DNA of 64,000 nt from Pseudomonas brassicacearum (lineage in GTDB: Bacteria; Pseudomonadota; Gammaproteobacteria; Pseudomonadales; Pseudomonadaceae): NCBI RefSeq assembly GCF_003732225.1, contig NZ_MOBJ01000001.1, positions 212,929 through 276,928 on the forward strand, in the 5' to 3' direction. Under the pieces are notes generated by a model, which saw only the letters and a list, made by a program, of their open reading frames with translations, made no database searches and was not told the DNA's origin. Below, in pieces: positions 35,080-43,554 of the stretch. Position 1 is the first letter of the stretch, and the number at the start of each line of letters is the position of its first letter. The translations under genes and the position numbers were made by a program.

Positions 35080-36063
35080 TCAGTCGTCGAACTGGCGGCG
35101 TTCGTTCTCGATTGCTTCAGCCAGGGCCTGGGCTTCGGCTTCTTCATCGCTCAGCTCGGGTTCTGGCTTGGGCTGTTCCAGCGCAGCGACGGCGGCGAGC
35201 AGTTTCTCGCGGGCTTCGGCAACGCCCAGGATGTCATCTTCAGCCTCGTCCTCAACTTCTGCCTCGGCTTCGACCTGAAGTTCGGTCTCTACCGCAACCT
35301 CGACGGGCACATCGTCTGGAATCTGCGGCTCGCTGTCGCTGACCGCCCCATCCCGCAGCAAGTCATCGAAGTCGGTCTTGATCCCCTCCTCCATCGAGTC
35401 CAGTTCCAGCAACAACGTATGGAAACTGGTTTCGTCCTTCGGTTCTTCCGGCTCGGCGCTGGCATCGGCCAGTTCTTGCAGGCTTTGCGGCACCGGTGCG
35501 TCGTCGAACTCGAGCATCGGCTCGGGCTCCAGCTCGCGCAGTTCGGCCAACGGCGGCAGGTCGTCGAGGTTTTTCAGGTTGAAATGATCGAGAAACGCCT
35601 TGGTGGTGGCGAACATCGCCGGTTTTCCCGGTACGTCACGGTAACCGACGATCCTGATCCACTCCCGCTCCAGCAGGGTTTTGACGATGTGGCTGTTGAC
35701 CGCCACACCGCGCACATCCTCGATCTCGCCCCGGGTGATCGGCTGGCGATAGGCGATCAATGCCATGGTTTCCAGCATCGCTCGGGAATAGCGCTGCGGG
35801 CGCTCTTCCCACAGGCGCCCGACCCAAGGCGCGAACTTCTCGCGAATTTGCAGACGGTAGCCCGAGGCAACTTCCTTCAGCTCAAAGGCCCGGCCGTCGC
35901 AGGATTTGGCCAGAATCGCCAAGGCCTTCTTGAAGACCGGCGGCTCCGGGCGCTCGCCCTCTTCGAAGAGTTCGAACAGACGCTCCATCGACTGCGGCTT
36001 TCCCGAGGCCAACAGAAAGGCTTCAAGCAGTGGCGCCAGCTCGCGGGGTTCACTCAGATTCAT
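35080..36063 (-). CDS. scpB: Segregation and condensation protein ScpB
   Basis: This 327-residue SMC-ScpAB partner has two winged-helix domains in the first 185 residues (EPRELAPLLEAFLLASGKPQ; YSRAMLETMALIAYRQPITR, GEIEDVRGVAVNSHIVKTLL). The C-terminal 140 residues are an acidic, Glu/Asp-rich, probably disordered extension, which makes it longer than typical ScpB of about 190-200. ScpB dimerises and binds ScpA for chromosome compaction. It starts 12 nt after scpA. Confidence 0.93.
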   Translation of the reverse strand: MNLSEPRELAPLLEAFLLASGKPQSMERLFELFEEGERPEPPVFKKALAILAKSCDGRAFELKEVASGYRLQIREKFAPWVGRLWEERPQRYSRAMLETMALIAYRQPITRGEIEDVRGVAVNSHIVKTLLEREWIRIVGYRDVPGKPAMFATTKAFLDHFNLKNLDDLPPLAELRELEPEPMLEFDDAPVPQSLQELADASAEPEEPKDETSFHTLLLELDSMEEGIKTDFDDLLRDGAVSDSEPQIPDDVPVEVAVETELQVEAEAEVEDEAEDDILGVAEAREKLLAAVAALEQPKPEPELSDEEAEAQALAEAIENERRQFDD

Positions 36064-36075
36064 TGATTTTGCTCG

Positions 36076-36894
36076 TTATTCGGCTCGCGCCCGCACATGG
36101 ATAGCCGCAAAAGGCTCATTCTGCACCAGCTCGACCAAGGATTCCTTGACCAGTTCGAGGATCGCCATAAAGGTCACGACCACACCCAAGCGTCCTTCCT
36201 CAGCGGTGAACAGCTCGACAAAGGGCACAAAACCGCCGCCCTTGAGCCGTTCCAGCACATCGCTCATGCGCTCGCGGGTCGACAATGCCTCGCGGCTGAC
36301 CTGATGGCTTTCGAACATATCGCCACGGCGCAGCACCTCGGCCATGGACATCAGCAACTCTTCCAGACTCACGTCCGGCAGCAACTTGCGCGCCCGCGCC
36401 TCCGGGGCATCCAGCTTGGGCACCAGAACATCGCGGCCGACCCGGCTCAGGCCGTCGATGCCTTCGGCAGCCGCCTTGAAGCGCTCGTACTCCTGCAAGC
36501 GGCGGATCAGCTCGGCGCGCGGGTCGTCTTCTTCCTCTTCGATCTCGGCTGAACGCGGCAGCAGCATCCGCGACTTGATCTCGGCGAGCATCGCCGCCAT
36601 CACCAGGTACTCGGCGGCCAGCTCCAGCCGCACCGACTGCATCAACTCGACATAACCCATGTACTGCCGGGTAATTTCCGCCACTGGGATGTCGAGGATG
36701 TTGATGTTCTGCTTGCGGATCAGGTACAGCAGCAAGTCGAGCGGGCCTTCGAAGGCCTCAAGGAAGACTTCCAGCGCGTCCGGCGGAATGTACAGATCCA
36801 GCGGCATTTCCATGACCGCCTGGCCATACACCATGGCGAACGGCAGCTCTTGCTGGGCGCCGGCCTGGCTATCGACGGGCTCTACTGCAGACAT
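36076..36894 (-). CDS. scpA: Segregation and condensation protein ScpA
   Basis: This 272-residue kleisin of the SMC-ScpAB complex shows the N-terminal signature FEGPLDLLLYLIRKQNINIL with DIPVAEITRQYM, a central acidic linker (IEEEEDD), and the C-terminal winged helix (VVVTFMAILELVKESLVELV). It bridges SMC heads. Its ATG directly abuts the stop of the upstream yciO-type gene, so the genes are co-transcribed and probably coupled. Confidence 0.93.
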   Translation of the reverse strand: MSAVEPVDSQAGAQQELPFAMVYGQAVMEMPLDLYIPPDALEVFLEAFEGPLDLLLYLIRKQNINILDIPVAEITRQYMGYVELMQSVRLELAAEYLVMAAMLAEIKSRMLLPRSAEIEEEEDDPRAELIRRLQEYERFKAAAEGIDGLSRVGRDVLVPKLDAPEARARKLLPDVSLEELLMSMAEVLRRGDMFESHQVSREALSTRERMSDVLERLKGGGFVPFVELFTAEEGRLGVVVTFMAILELVKESLVELVQNEPFAAIHVRARAE

Positions 36895-37524
36895 CTAGGC
36901 CTCAACCGTAAACGGCGCTGGGTCACCGCAACCGACGCGAATCACTACTGGCTCGCCGTCGGCCAGGTTGATCACCGTGGAGGCTTTGATACCGCCAAAA
37001 CCGCCGTCGATGATCAGGTCGACCTGATGCTCGAGCAACTGACGCATTTCATACGGGTCGCTCAACGGGTCGGTGTCGCCGGGCATGATCAAGGTCACGC
37101 TCATCAGCGGCTCGCCCAGCTCTTCGAGCAACGCCAGGGCAATCGGATGACTTGGCACCCGCAAACCAATGGTGCGCTTCTTCGGGTGCAGCAACAGGCG
37201 CGGCACTTCGCGGGTGGCGTTGAGAATGAAGGTGTAAGGCCCCGGCAGGTGGGCCTTGAGCAAACGGAAGGTGCCGGTATCGATCTTGGCGAACAGCCCC
37301 AGTTGTGACAGGTCGCTGCAAATCAGCGCGAAATTGTGCTTTTCATCCAGCTGACGCAGCCGGCGCACACGTTCCACAGCATTCTTGTCACCGATCTGGC
37401 AACCAATGGCGTAGGACGAGTCGGTGGGATAGATCACCACACCGCCGGCTCGAATGATTTCTACCGCTTGTTTAATCAGGCGCGCTTGCGGGTTCTCCGG
37501 ATGAATCTGGAAAAATTGACTCAC
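36895..37524 (-). CDS. yciO: YciO/TsaC-family (Sua5-YciO-YrdC) protein
   Basis: This 209-residue protein matches E. coli YciO closely: SQFFQIHPENPQARLIKQAV, VVIYPTDSSYAIGC, HLPGPYTFIL and KKRTIGLRVPSHPIALALLE. The KRTIGLRVP strand is the ATP/threonylcarbamoyl site of the TsaC family. The role of YciO in t6A synthesis is uncertain; it is a paralogue of TsaC. GTG at 37524 is chosen since AGGTAG lies upstream and the alignment starts there; upstream in-frame ATG 37563 would overlap rnm. Confidence 0.88.
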   Translation of the reverse strand: MSQFFQIHPENPQARLIKQAVEIIRAGGVVIYPTDSSYAIGCQIGDKNAVERVRRLRQLDEKHNFALICSDLSQLGLFAKIDTGTFRLLKAHLPGPYTFILNATREVPRLLLHPKKRTIGLRVPSHPIALALLEELGEPLMSVTLIMPGDTDPLSDPYEMRQLLEHQVDLIIDGGFGGIKASTVINLADGEPVVIRVGCGDPAPFTVEA

Positions 37525-37537
37525 ATTTTCTACCTGT

Positions 37538-38401
37538 TCAGACGGCAATAACGGCTGGGTCATGTTTGAACCGACACCAAAGCGGTGGCAGGTCCTCCGG
37601 GAGTGGGCGGTACTCGCCGATCTCGGACCAGCCTCCGGGTCCATGGAAATCACTGCCGGCACTGACCAGCAGACCGAACTCACGAGCAAGAATAGCCAGG
37701 CTGCCGACCTGTTCGGCCGGCTGATGGCCGTTGACCACTTCGATAGCGTGGCCACCTGCTTGAATATAGTCGGCAATCAGGCGACGGCGTTTGCTGCGGG
37801 TGAAATCATAGTGCCAAGGATGCGCCAAACTGACCCAGGCCCCGGCGGCACGCAGGGTTTCGACGGTTTCTTCCAGGGTCGGCCAGTGCTGCTTGACGTC
37901 CCCCAGCTTGCCGGCGCCCAGCCACTTGCGGAAGGCTTCGGCGCGATCCTTGACGAAACCGGCGCGGACTAAATAGTCGGCAAAGTGCGGTCGGGCTGGC
38001 GCATTGCCGCTGTCACCGAGTTCCTGCTGGATAGCGCGCGCGCCTTCCAGCGCGCCCGGCATACCCTTGAGTTCGAGCTTGCGGCTGATTTCTTCGGACC
38101 TCAGCCAGCGTCCGTCATGCAATTTGGCAATCGCCTCGACCAACGCCGGCGCGTTGACGTCGAATCCGTAACCGAGCACATGAATGGTCGCGCCACCCCA
38201 GGTGCAGGATAATTCGACGCCGTTGACCAGTTGCATCCCCAGCGCAACCGCAGCGCTGCGGGCCTCGTCGAGGCCTTCAAGGGTGTCGTGATCGGTCAAG
38301 GCCAGGACTCGCACGCCTTTCTCGAACGCACGCGCAACCAGTACCGCAGGCGCCAGTGCGCCATCGGAGGCCGTGCTATGGCAGTGCAAATCAACATTCA
38401 C
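37538..38401 (-). CDS. rnm: PHP-domain 5' nuclease RNase AM (YciV)
   Basis: This 287-residue PHP phosphoesterase has VNVDLHCHSTASDGALAPAV (the first metal His pair) and ALTDHDTLEGLDEA, with a later WVSLAHPWHYDF and SAGSDFHGPG supplying other ligands. E. coli RNase AM trims 5' ends of 5S, 16S and 23S rRNA and acts on 3',5'-bisphosphonucleotides. GTG at 38401 aligns with the family start. It is the first gene of the leftward rnm-yciO-scpA-scpB set and is divergent from yciB. Confidence 0.9.
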   Translation of the reverse strand: MNVDLHCHSTASDGALAPAVLVARAFEKGVRVLALTDHDTLEGLDEARSAAVALGMQLVNGVELSCTWGGATIHVLGYGFDVNAPALVEAIAKLHDGRWLRSEEISRKLELKGMPGALEGARAIQQELGDSGNAPARPHFADYLVRAGFVKDRAEAFRKWLGAGKLGDVKQHWPTLEETVETLRAAGAWVSLAHPWHYDFTRSKRRRLIADYIQAGGHAIEVVNGHQPAEQVGSLAILAREFGLLVSAGSDFHGPGGWSEIGEYRPLPEDLPPLWCRFKHDPAVIAV

Positions 38402-38488
38402 AGGACTGTGTAACCTCAAATCAGCTGGCGCTTTCGCGACCCAATATGTTTGTTATTATGCCGCCACATCCTGCTTCTGGCTGCCACT

Positions 38489-39085
38489 GTGAAACAATTC
38501 ATCGACTTCATCCCGCTTCTGCTGTTTTTCATCGTCTACAAAATCGATCCACGGGTCGTCGACATCGCCGGTCATCAACTGACGGTAGGTGGTATTTACA
38601 GCGCCACCGCGATGCTGATCATCAGCTCCCTGGTGGTCTACGGCACGCTGTTCATCAAACAGCGCAAGCTGGAGAAGAGCCAGTGGCTGACCCTCATCGC
38701 CTGCCTGGTCTTCGGCAGCCTGACCCTGGCCTTCCACAGCGAAACCGTCCTTAAGTGGAAGGCCCCGGTGGTCAACTGGCTGTTCGCTCTGGCCTTTATC
38801 GGCAGCCATTTCATCGGTGACCGCCTGCTGATCAAACGCATCATGGGCCATGCGCTGACCCTGCCGGATCCGGTCTGGCTGCGTTTGAACATTGCCTGGA
38901 TCGCTTTCTTCCTGTTCTGCGGTGCCGCCAACCTGTTCGTGGCGTTCACCTTCCAGGACTACTGGGTCGACTTCAAAGTATTCGGCAGCCTGGGCATGAC
39001 CTTGCTGTTCCTGGTCGGCCAGGGCATTTACCTGTCCCGCCACCTGCACGACGCCGACACTACTACGCAAAAAACCGAGGACTGA
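38489..39085 (+). CDS. yciB: Inner membrane septation protein YciB (IspZ)
   Basis: This 198-residue integral membrane protein has about five helices ([58 protein letters not shown]). It is the YciB/IspZ family, involved in septation and envelope synthesis. GTG at 38489 fits the family start; the upstream ATG at 38450 would add 13 residues. It is 3 nt before yciI, the usual neighbour. Confidence 0.92.
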   Translation: MKQFIDFIPLLLFFIVYKIDPRVVDIAGHQLTVGGIYSATAMLIISSLVVYGTLFIKQRKLEKSQWLTLIACLVFGSLTLAFHSETVLKWKAPVVNWLFALAFIGSHFIGDRLLIKRIMGHALTLPDPVWLRLNIAWIAFFLFCGAANLFVAFTFQDYWVDFKVFGSLGMTLLFLVGQGIYLSRHLHDADTTTQKTED

Positions 39086-39086
39086 C

Positions 39087-39386
39087 ATGCTATACGCAAT
39101 CATTGCTACAGACGTCGCCAACTCCCTGGAAAACCGCCTGGCTGCGCGCCCTGCGCACATCGAGCGGTTGCAACAGCTCAAGGCCGAGGGCCGCGTGGTA
39201 CTGGCCGGTCCGCACCCTGCCGTCGACAGCAATGATCCGGGCGCTGCGGGTTTCACCGGCAGTCTGATCGTCGCCGAGTTCGCCTCCCTGGAAGCGGCCA
39301 AAGCCTGGGCCGACGCCGATCCGTATATCGCCGCAGGCGTCTACGCCAACGTTCTGGTCAAACCGTTCAAGCAAGTCCTGCCGTAA
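39087..39386 (+). CDS. yciI: YciI-family protein
   Basis: This 99-residue protein has the dimeric ferredoxin-like YciI fold: [44 protein letters not shown], and [20 protein letters not shown]. The His-Asp pair of the family is present (RPAHI; WADADPY). Its biochemical role is not settled. It starts just after yciB with GAGGAC upstream, so the two are co-transcribed. Confidence 0.9.
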   Translation: MLYAIIATDVANSLENRLAARPAHIERLQQLKAEGRVVLAGPHPAVDSNDPGAAGFTGSLIVAEFASLEAAKAWADADPYIAAGVYANVLVKPFKQVLP

Positions 39387-39494
39387 CCCGGCATCTGCGC
39401 GATGAACCTTCGGTTCATCGCGCGTTCAATTGCTCATTATTCTCGTTCAACGGCCGACAACCTGCCCAACACTCGATTGGAATCAGGAGTTTCG

Positions 39495-39905
39495 ATGCGC
39501 CAAGGTCCGCTGTGTCTGCTGTTGGTCACGTTATCGATCGGGGCCTTCGCCCATGCCGAAGAGCACTCGGATTCAGGCTATTCAACGCCTCTGTCGTTAA
39601 GCGCCGGCAGCCAGATCACTGAATTGCAGCAACGCTTGAAAGAAAGCGAACGGCAACGGGAAGAGCTGAACAAACAACTGCAAAATGCCGATAACGATCG
39701 CGAAAGCGCGTTGCTGGGCCGGTTGCGCCAAGAGAATCAGCGCCTCAAGCTGCAACTCAAGGAAGCCCAGGCAAACCCGCTGCCGCGCCTGCTGACCGAT
39801 CAACAGCAGTGGTTCGTCACAGGCGCGGGAGTAGCGCTATTGGCCCTGCTCTGCGGTATCTTCGCCAGTGGTGGACGTAGAAAACGTCGGCAATGGCTAA
39901 ATTGA
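39495..39905 (+). CDS. Membrane-anchored coiled-coil protein of unknown role
   Basis: This 136-residue protein has a signal peptide (MRQGPLCLLLVTLSIGAFAH, A), a coiled coil at about 45-95 (ELQQRLKESERQREELNKQL), and a C-terminal membrane helix (WFVTGAGVALLALLCGIFAS) followed by basic RRKRRQ. It would sit in the inner membrane with the coiled coil in the periplasm. Sometimes annotated as an initiation-factor fragment, which the sequence does not support. It is 7 nt before the response regulator, suggesting a part in the same signalling operon. Confidence 0.72.
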   Translation: MRQGPLCLLLVTLSIGAFAHAEEHSDSGYSTPLSLSAGSQITELQQRLKESERQREELNKQLQNADNDRESALLGRLRQENQRLKLQLKEAQANPLPRLLTDQQQWFVTGAGVALLALLCGIFASGGRRKRRQWLN

Positions 39906-39912
39906 GTGAGTC

Positions 39913-40590
39913 ATGAGCGAGCTGTTACTAATTGATGATGATCAGGAGCTGTGTGAGCTCCTGAGCAGTTGGCTGAGCCAGGAAGGTTTTGTCGTGCGCG
40001 CTTGCCACGATGGTCTGAGTGCGCGCCGCGCCTTGGCCGAATCCGCGCCGGCAGCGGTAGTGCTCGACGTGATGCTGCCCGATGGCAGCGGTCTGGAACT
40101 GCTCAAGCAATTGCGCAGCGACCACCCGGATCTGCCGGTGGTGATGCTCTCGGCCCGCGGCGAGCCACTGGACCGTATCCTCGGCCTGGAGCTGGGCGCC
40201 GACGATTACCTGGCCAAGCCGTGTGATCCACGGGAGCTGACAGCCCGCCTGCGCGCAGTACTGCGGCGCAGTCATCCGGCGGCGGTATCCAGCCAGATGG
40301 AACTCGGCGATCTGTGTTTCAGCCCGGTCCGTGGCGTAGTCAGCATCGATGAACAGGAGTTCACCCTGACCGTCTCCGAAAGTCGCCTGCTCGAAGCCCT
40401 GCTCAAACAACCCGGTGAGCCGCTGGACAAGCAGGAATTGGCGCAGATCGCGCTTGGGCGCAAGCTGACCCTGTACGACCGGAGCCTGGACATGCACGTC
40501 AGCAACCTGCGCAAAAAGATCGGCCCACACCCCGACGGCCGGCCACGCATCATTGCCCTGCGCAGCCGCGGTTATTACTACAGCCTCTAA
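39913..40590 (+). CDS. cpxR: OmpR-family response regulator, CpxR-like
   Basis: This 225-residue protein has a receiver domain with the acidic pair at IDDDQE, the phospho-acceptor Asp52 in VVLDVMLPDGSG, and Lys in DDYLAKPCDPREL. The C-terminal winged helix has LYDRSLDMHVSNLRKKIGPH. DMHVSNLRKKIG is the recognition-helix signature of CpxR/RstA types. It is followed by a Spy/CpxP-like gene and a kinase, the usual arrangement of an envelope stress system. An OmpR-type paralogue cannot be excluded. Confidence 0.8.
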   Translation: MSELLLIDDDQELCELLSSWLSQEGFVVRACHDGLSARRALAESAPAAVVLDVMLPDGSGLELLKQLRSDHPDLPVVMLSARGEPLDRILGLELGADDYLAKPCDPRELTARLRAVLRRSHPAAVSSQMELGDLCFSPVRGVVSIDEQEFTLTVSESRLLEALLKQPGEPLDKQELAQIALGRKLTLYDRSLDMHVSNLRKKIGPHPDGRPRIIALRSRGYYYSL

Positions 40591-40604
40591 CGACCGACAC
40601 ACGT

Positions 40605-40750
40605 CCCTGTAGCAGCTGGCGAGCCCGCGAGCCTGCGTTCGGCTGCGAAGCAGTCGTAAACCCTATCGATTCGGTCTACCTGAAACACTGCGGTGCCTGA
40701 TTTCACGACTGCTTCGCAGCCGAACGCAGGCTACGCCAGCTGCTACAGGG
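40605..40750. repeat. REP-like pair, GTAGCAGCTG family
   Basis: CCCTGTAGCAGCTGGCGAGC opens and a complementary TACGCCAGCTGCTACAGGG closes this 146-nt palindrome. Inner arms GCCTGCGTTCGGCTGCGAAG and CTTCGCAGCCGAACGCAGGC also pair. It separates the regulator gene from the Spy-like gene. Confidence 0.85.
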
Positions 40751-40880
40751 GAGTGTGTTTTGTCAGGCTGCCGCAAAAACGTCTTTACTCAAGCTTTACG
40801 CTCCGCTGACCGCCGCTGACCTTGATCTCCGTAATCTGTACTCATCCGGAACACACCGGGAACGAGACAGGAGACACACC

Positions 40881-41321
40881 ATGCGCAAGACCCTTATCGC
40901 TTTGATGTTCGCTGCCGCACTGCCGACCATTGCCATGGCCGCGCAAGAAGGCCAAGGCCCTATGGGCCCAATGGAAGGCCACGGTTACAGCGAGCACATG
41001 CATGGCGGCAAAGGCATGTACAGAGAACTGGATCTGAGCCGCGAACAACGCGAGCAGATCCGTAAACTGATTGGCGAGCAGATGCATGCGCGCAAAGAGT
41101 TGGTAGAGCAGTACCTGCAAAAACTCTCGCCAGCCGATCAGCAGGCCATGAAAGACCAAATGGCGGCCGGCCGCCAGAAAACCGAGAAAGACATTCGTGC
41201 CCTTCTCAAGCCGGACCAACAGCAGAAGTTCGATGCGATCCAAAAGAAGCAGGCCGAACGCAAAGCCGAATGGGCCGAGTTTCAGGCGTGGAAAGCCCAA
41301 CAACCGAAAAAAACGCAATAA
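40881..41321 (+). CDS. Spy/CpxP-family periplasmic protein
   Basis: This 146-residue protein has a signal peptide (MRKTLIALMFAAALPTIAMA), a Met/Gly/His-rich stretch (QGPMGPMEGHGYSEHMHGGK, possible metal binding), and two LTxxQ-like motifs (LSREQREQIRKL and LKPDQQQKFDAI) of the CpxP/Spy fold. Such proteins act as periplasmic chaperones or kinase inhibitors. ATG at 40881 has AGGAG upstream; the longer frame lacks a site. It is placed between regulator and kinase, which fits feedback on that system. Confidence 0.85.
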   Translation: MRKTLIALMFAAALPTIAMAAQEGQGPMGPMEGHGYSEHMHGGKGMYRELDLSREQREQIRKLIGEQMHARKELVEQYLQKLSPADQQAMKDQMAAGRQKTEKDIRALLKPDQQQKFDAIQKKQAERKAEWAEFQAWKAQQPKKTQ

Positions 41322-41340
41322 TATTCTAGCGCTACTTCCC

Positions 41341-41370
41341 AGCCCAATGGTTGATCGCCATTGGGCTTTC
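41341..41370 (+). terminator. Hairpin between spy-like gene and sensor kinase
   Basis: AGCCCAATGG and CCATTGGGCT form a perfect 10-bp stem with a 7-base loop, followed by TTCCTTGTTT. It may attenuate kinase transcription relative to the chaperone-like gene. Confidence 0.75.
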
Positions 41371-41388
41371 CTTGTTTGAGGACTTCCC

Positions 41389-42735
41389 GTGCGTTCACTG
41401 TTCTGGCGCATCCTTGCCAGTTTCTGGCTGGCCATCGCTCTGGTTGCAGGGCTGTCGATTCTGCTCGGGCACATGTTGAACCAGGACGCCTGGATTCTCA
41501 GTCGCCACCCGGGCCTCAGTACCCTGGCGCAAGAGTGGACGCAGCTCTACGAAGAAAAAGGCGAGGACGCCGCACAGGCGTTGCTCGAACAACGCAAACG
41601 GCGTTACCACATCGACGTTCAAGTGCTGAACGAGAGTGGCGACCCGGTGGTGCGCGGGACCTTTCCTCGGCGCGCGGCGGCGTTGGAAGCACGACAGAAC
41701 GACAACCCCGACAACAACGACCGTCACCTGCCCTGGCGACGCCTGACCGTCGAGTACACCAGCCCGAAAAGCGCTGAAACGTACTTGCTGATCTACCGTA
41801 TTCCACACCCGGAGCTCAACGCCTGGCACCGCAGCAGCCTGCTTTGGCCCCTCAGTGCGCTGACGATTGCCTTGGTCGTGCTGACGCTGTTCAGCCTGTT
41901 GGTGACGCTGTCCATCACCCGCCCGTTGAGCCGTCTGCGCGGTGCGGTGCATGACCTCGGCCAGACGACCTATCAGCAAAACAGCCTGGCGCGGCTGGCC
42001 AACCGCCGTGACGAGTTTGGGGTGCTGGCCAACGACTTCAACCGCATGGGCGCACGCCTGCAGAGCCTGATCGGCAGTCAGCGGCAATTGCTGCGCGACG
42101 TGTCTCACGAGCTGCGTTCACCGTTGGCCCGGTTGCGTATCGCCCTGGCCCTCGCAGAACGGGCCGGCCCCGAAGAACGCGAAAAACTCTGGCCACGGCT
42201 GACCCGCGAATGTGATCGCCTGGAAGCGCTGATCAGTGAAATTCTGGTGCTGGCACGGGTCGACGCCGATAACGCCAGTGCCGAAGAAGTTGACCTCAAC
42301 GCGCTGCTGAACACGCTGCAAAAAGACGCTCAGCTTGGCTCGCCGGAGCAAAACATATGCATCGAAGCCGAACAGCAGTTACGCCTCAAGGGTTGGCCGA
42401 CCATGATCGAGCGGGCGCTGGACAACCTGTTGCGCAACGCCCAACGCTTCAACCCGATCGGACAATCGATTGAAGTTCTGGCGTTGCGTCACGGGGACCG
42501 GATTGTGGTCAGTGTGCGCGACCATGGTCCCGGTGTAGAGGCCGAGCATTTGAGCCAACTGGGGGAGCCGTTTTATCGGGCTCCCGGCCAGACGGCTGCC
42601 GGACATGGCCTGGGATTGGCCATCGCCCGTCGCGCGGCAGAGCGCCACGGTGGCAGCCTGATTCTGGCCAATCACCCGGAGGGCGGATTCATTGCCAGCG
42701 TGGATTTGCCGTTGGAACCCGGCGCGACCGTATAA
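41389..42735 (+). CDS. cpxA: Sensor histidine kinase, CpxA-like
   Basis: This 448-residue membrane kinase has two membrane segments (about 7-28 and 150-175) around a periplasmic domain, a HAMP region (ITRPLSRLRGAVHDLG), the phospho-acceptor His240 in LRDVSHELRSPLARLR, and ATPase boxes N (DNLLRNAQRFNP), G1 (VRDHGPGV) and G2 (GHGLGLAIARRAAERHGG). It should phosphorylate the regulator at 39913-40590. It begins with GTG at 41389; GAGGAC lies upstream. The response-regulator, Spy-like and kinase order supports a Cpx-type envelope stress role. Confidence 0.82.
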   Translation: MRSLFWRILASFWLAIALVAGLSILLGHMLNQDAWILSRHPGLSTLAQEWTQLYEEKGEDAAQALLEQRKRRYHIDVQVLNESGDPVVRGTFPRRAAALEARQNDNPDNNDRHLPWRRLTVEYTSPKSAETYLLIYRIPHPELNAWHRSSLLWPLSALTIALVVLTLFSLLVTLSITRPLSRLRGAVHDLGQTTYQQNSLARLANRRDEFGVLANDFNRMGARLQSLIGSQRQLLRDVSHELRSPLARLRIALALAERAGPEEREKLWPRLTRECDRLEALISEILVLARVDADNASAEEVDLNALLNTLQKDAQLGSPEQNICIEAEQQLRLKGWPTMIERALDNLLRNAQRFNPIGQSIEVLALRHGDRIVVSVRDHGPGVEAEHLSQLGEPFYRAPGQTAAGHGLGLAIARRAAERHGGSLILANHPEGGFIASVDLPLEPGATV

Positions 42736-42755
42736 CCCTGAAACCTGTGGAATCT

Positions 42756-42845
42756 TGTGGGAGCGAGCTTGCTCGCGAAAGCGGTATGACTGTCGACATC
42801 AATGTTGAATGTGAAGCCGTCATCGCGAGCAAGCTCGCTCCCACA
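42756..42845. repeat. REP inverted pair
   Basis: TGTGGGAGCGAGCTTGCTCG (from 42756) faces CATCGCGAGCAAGCTCGCTC (from 42821). It lies between the kinase and the convergent nitroreductase ends. Confidence 0.85.
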
Positions 42846-42866
42846 TTAAATCAATCTGCCAATGAT

Positions 42867-43433
42867 TCAGGCCTCAGGCGGCCAAGCGCTGACAAACTCG
42901 GCGAGATCGACTTTACCGGCCACACGCGGTTCGTTCTGCGGTGTGCCCAGGTAAAGGAACGCAATCACCTCTTCACCTTCCGCCAGGCCCAAGCCTTTGG
43001 CCACATGCGCCGAATAAACCAACTCGCCGGTACGCCACACAGCGCCGATACCCTGAGCGTAAGCCGCCAGCAAGATTGCGTGAGCCGCACAACCTGCAGC
43101 CAGCATCTGCTCGGACTTCGGCACCTTGATGTGGTCTTGCAGACGGGCCACCACAACGACTACCAGCGGCGCGCGCAGCGGGCCATTACGCGCCTTGTCC
43201 ACCAGGGCCTGAGGTACATCGGCGTCTTGCAGACGTGCAGCCTCAGCCAGTATCTCGCCCAATTGCTCGCGCGCCGCGCCTTCTACTGTCAGAAAGCGCC
43301 ACGGCTGCAAATGCCCGTGATCCGGTGCGCGCATGGCTGCGGCAAACAACACTTCCCGTTGTGCAGCGGTGGGCGCCGGGTCGAGCAAACGCGGAACGGA
43401 AACACGGTTGAGCAAAGCGTCGAGAGCCTGCAT
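42867..43433 (-). CDS. Nitroreductase family protein, YdjA-like
   Basis: This 188-residue flavin protein has FAAAMRAPDHGHLQPWRFLT (FMN phosphate contact) and AAGCAAHAILLAAYAQGIGA, with YLGTP toward the C terminus. The short length and HLQPWRF motif match YdjA-type NAD(P)H nitroreductases. It probably dimerises with FMN; the physiological substrate is unknown. AGGAGG lies eight bases before the ATG. It is divergent from trkH. Confidence 0.88.
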   Translation of the reverse strand: MQALDALLNRVSVPRLLDPAPTAAQREVLFAAAMRAPDHGHLQPWRFLTVEGAAREQLGEILAEAARLQDADVPQALVDKARNGPLRAPLVVVVVARLQDHIKVPKSEQMLAAGCAAHAILLAAYAQGIGAVWRTGELVYSAHVAKGLGLAEGEEVIAFLYLGTPQNEPRVAGKVDLAEFVSAWPPEA

Positions 43434-43554
43434 CGGCCACCTCCTGAAAAAAATGTCTGGCTATTCTAGCGGCAACCGGCGCCGTGGTGCCGGTTTACAT
43501 GCCCTGCCTCGCAGGTAGAATGGCGCCCTTCCCCTATCAGCCCGAGCGGATTTC

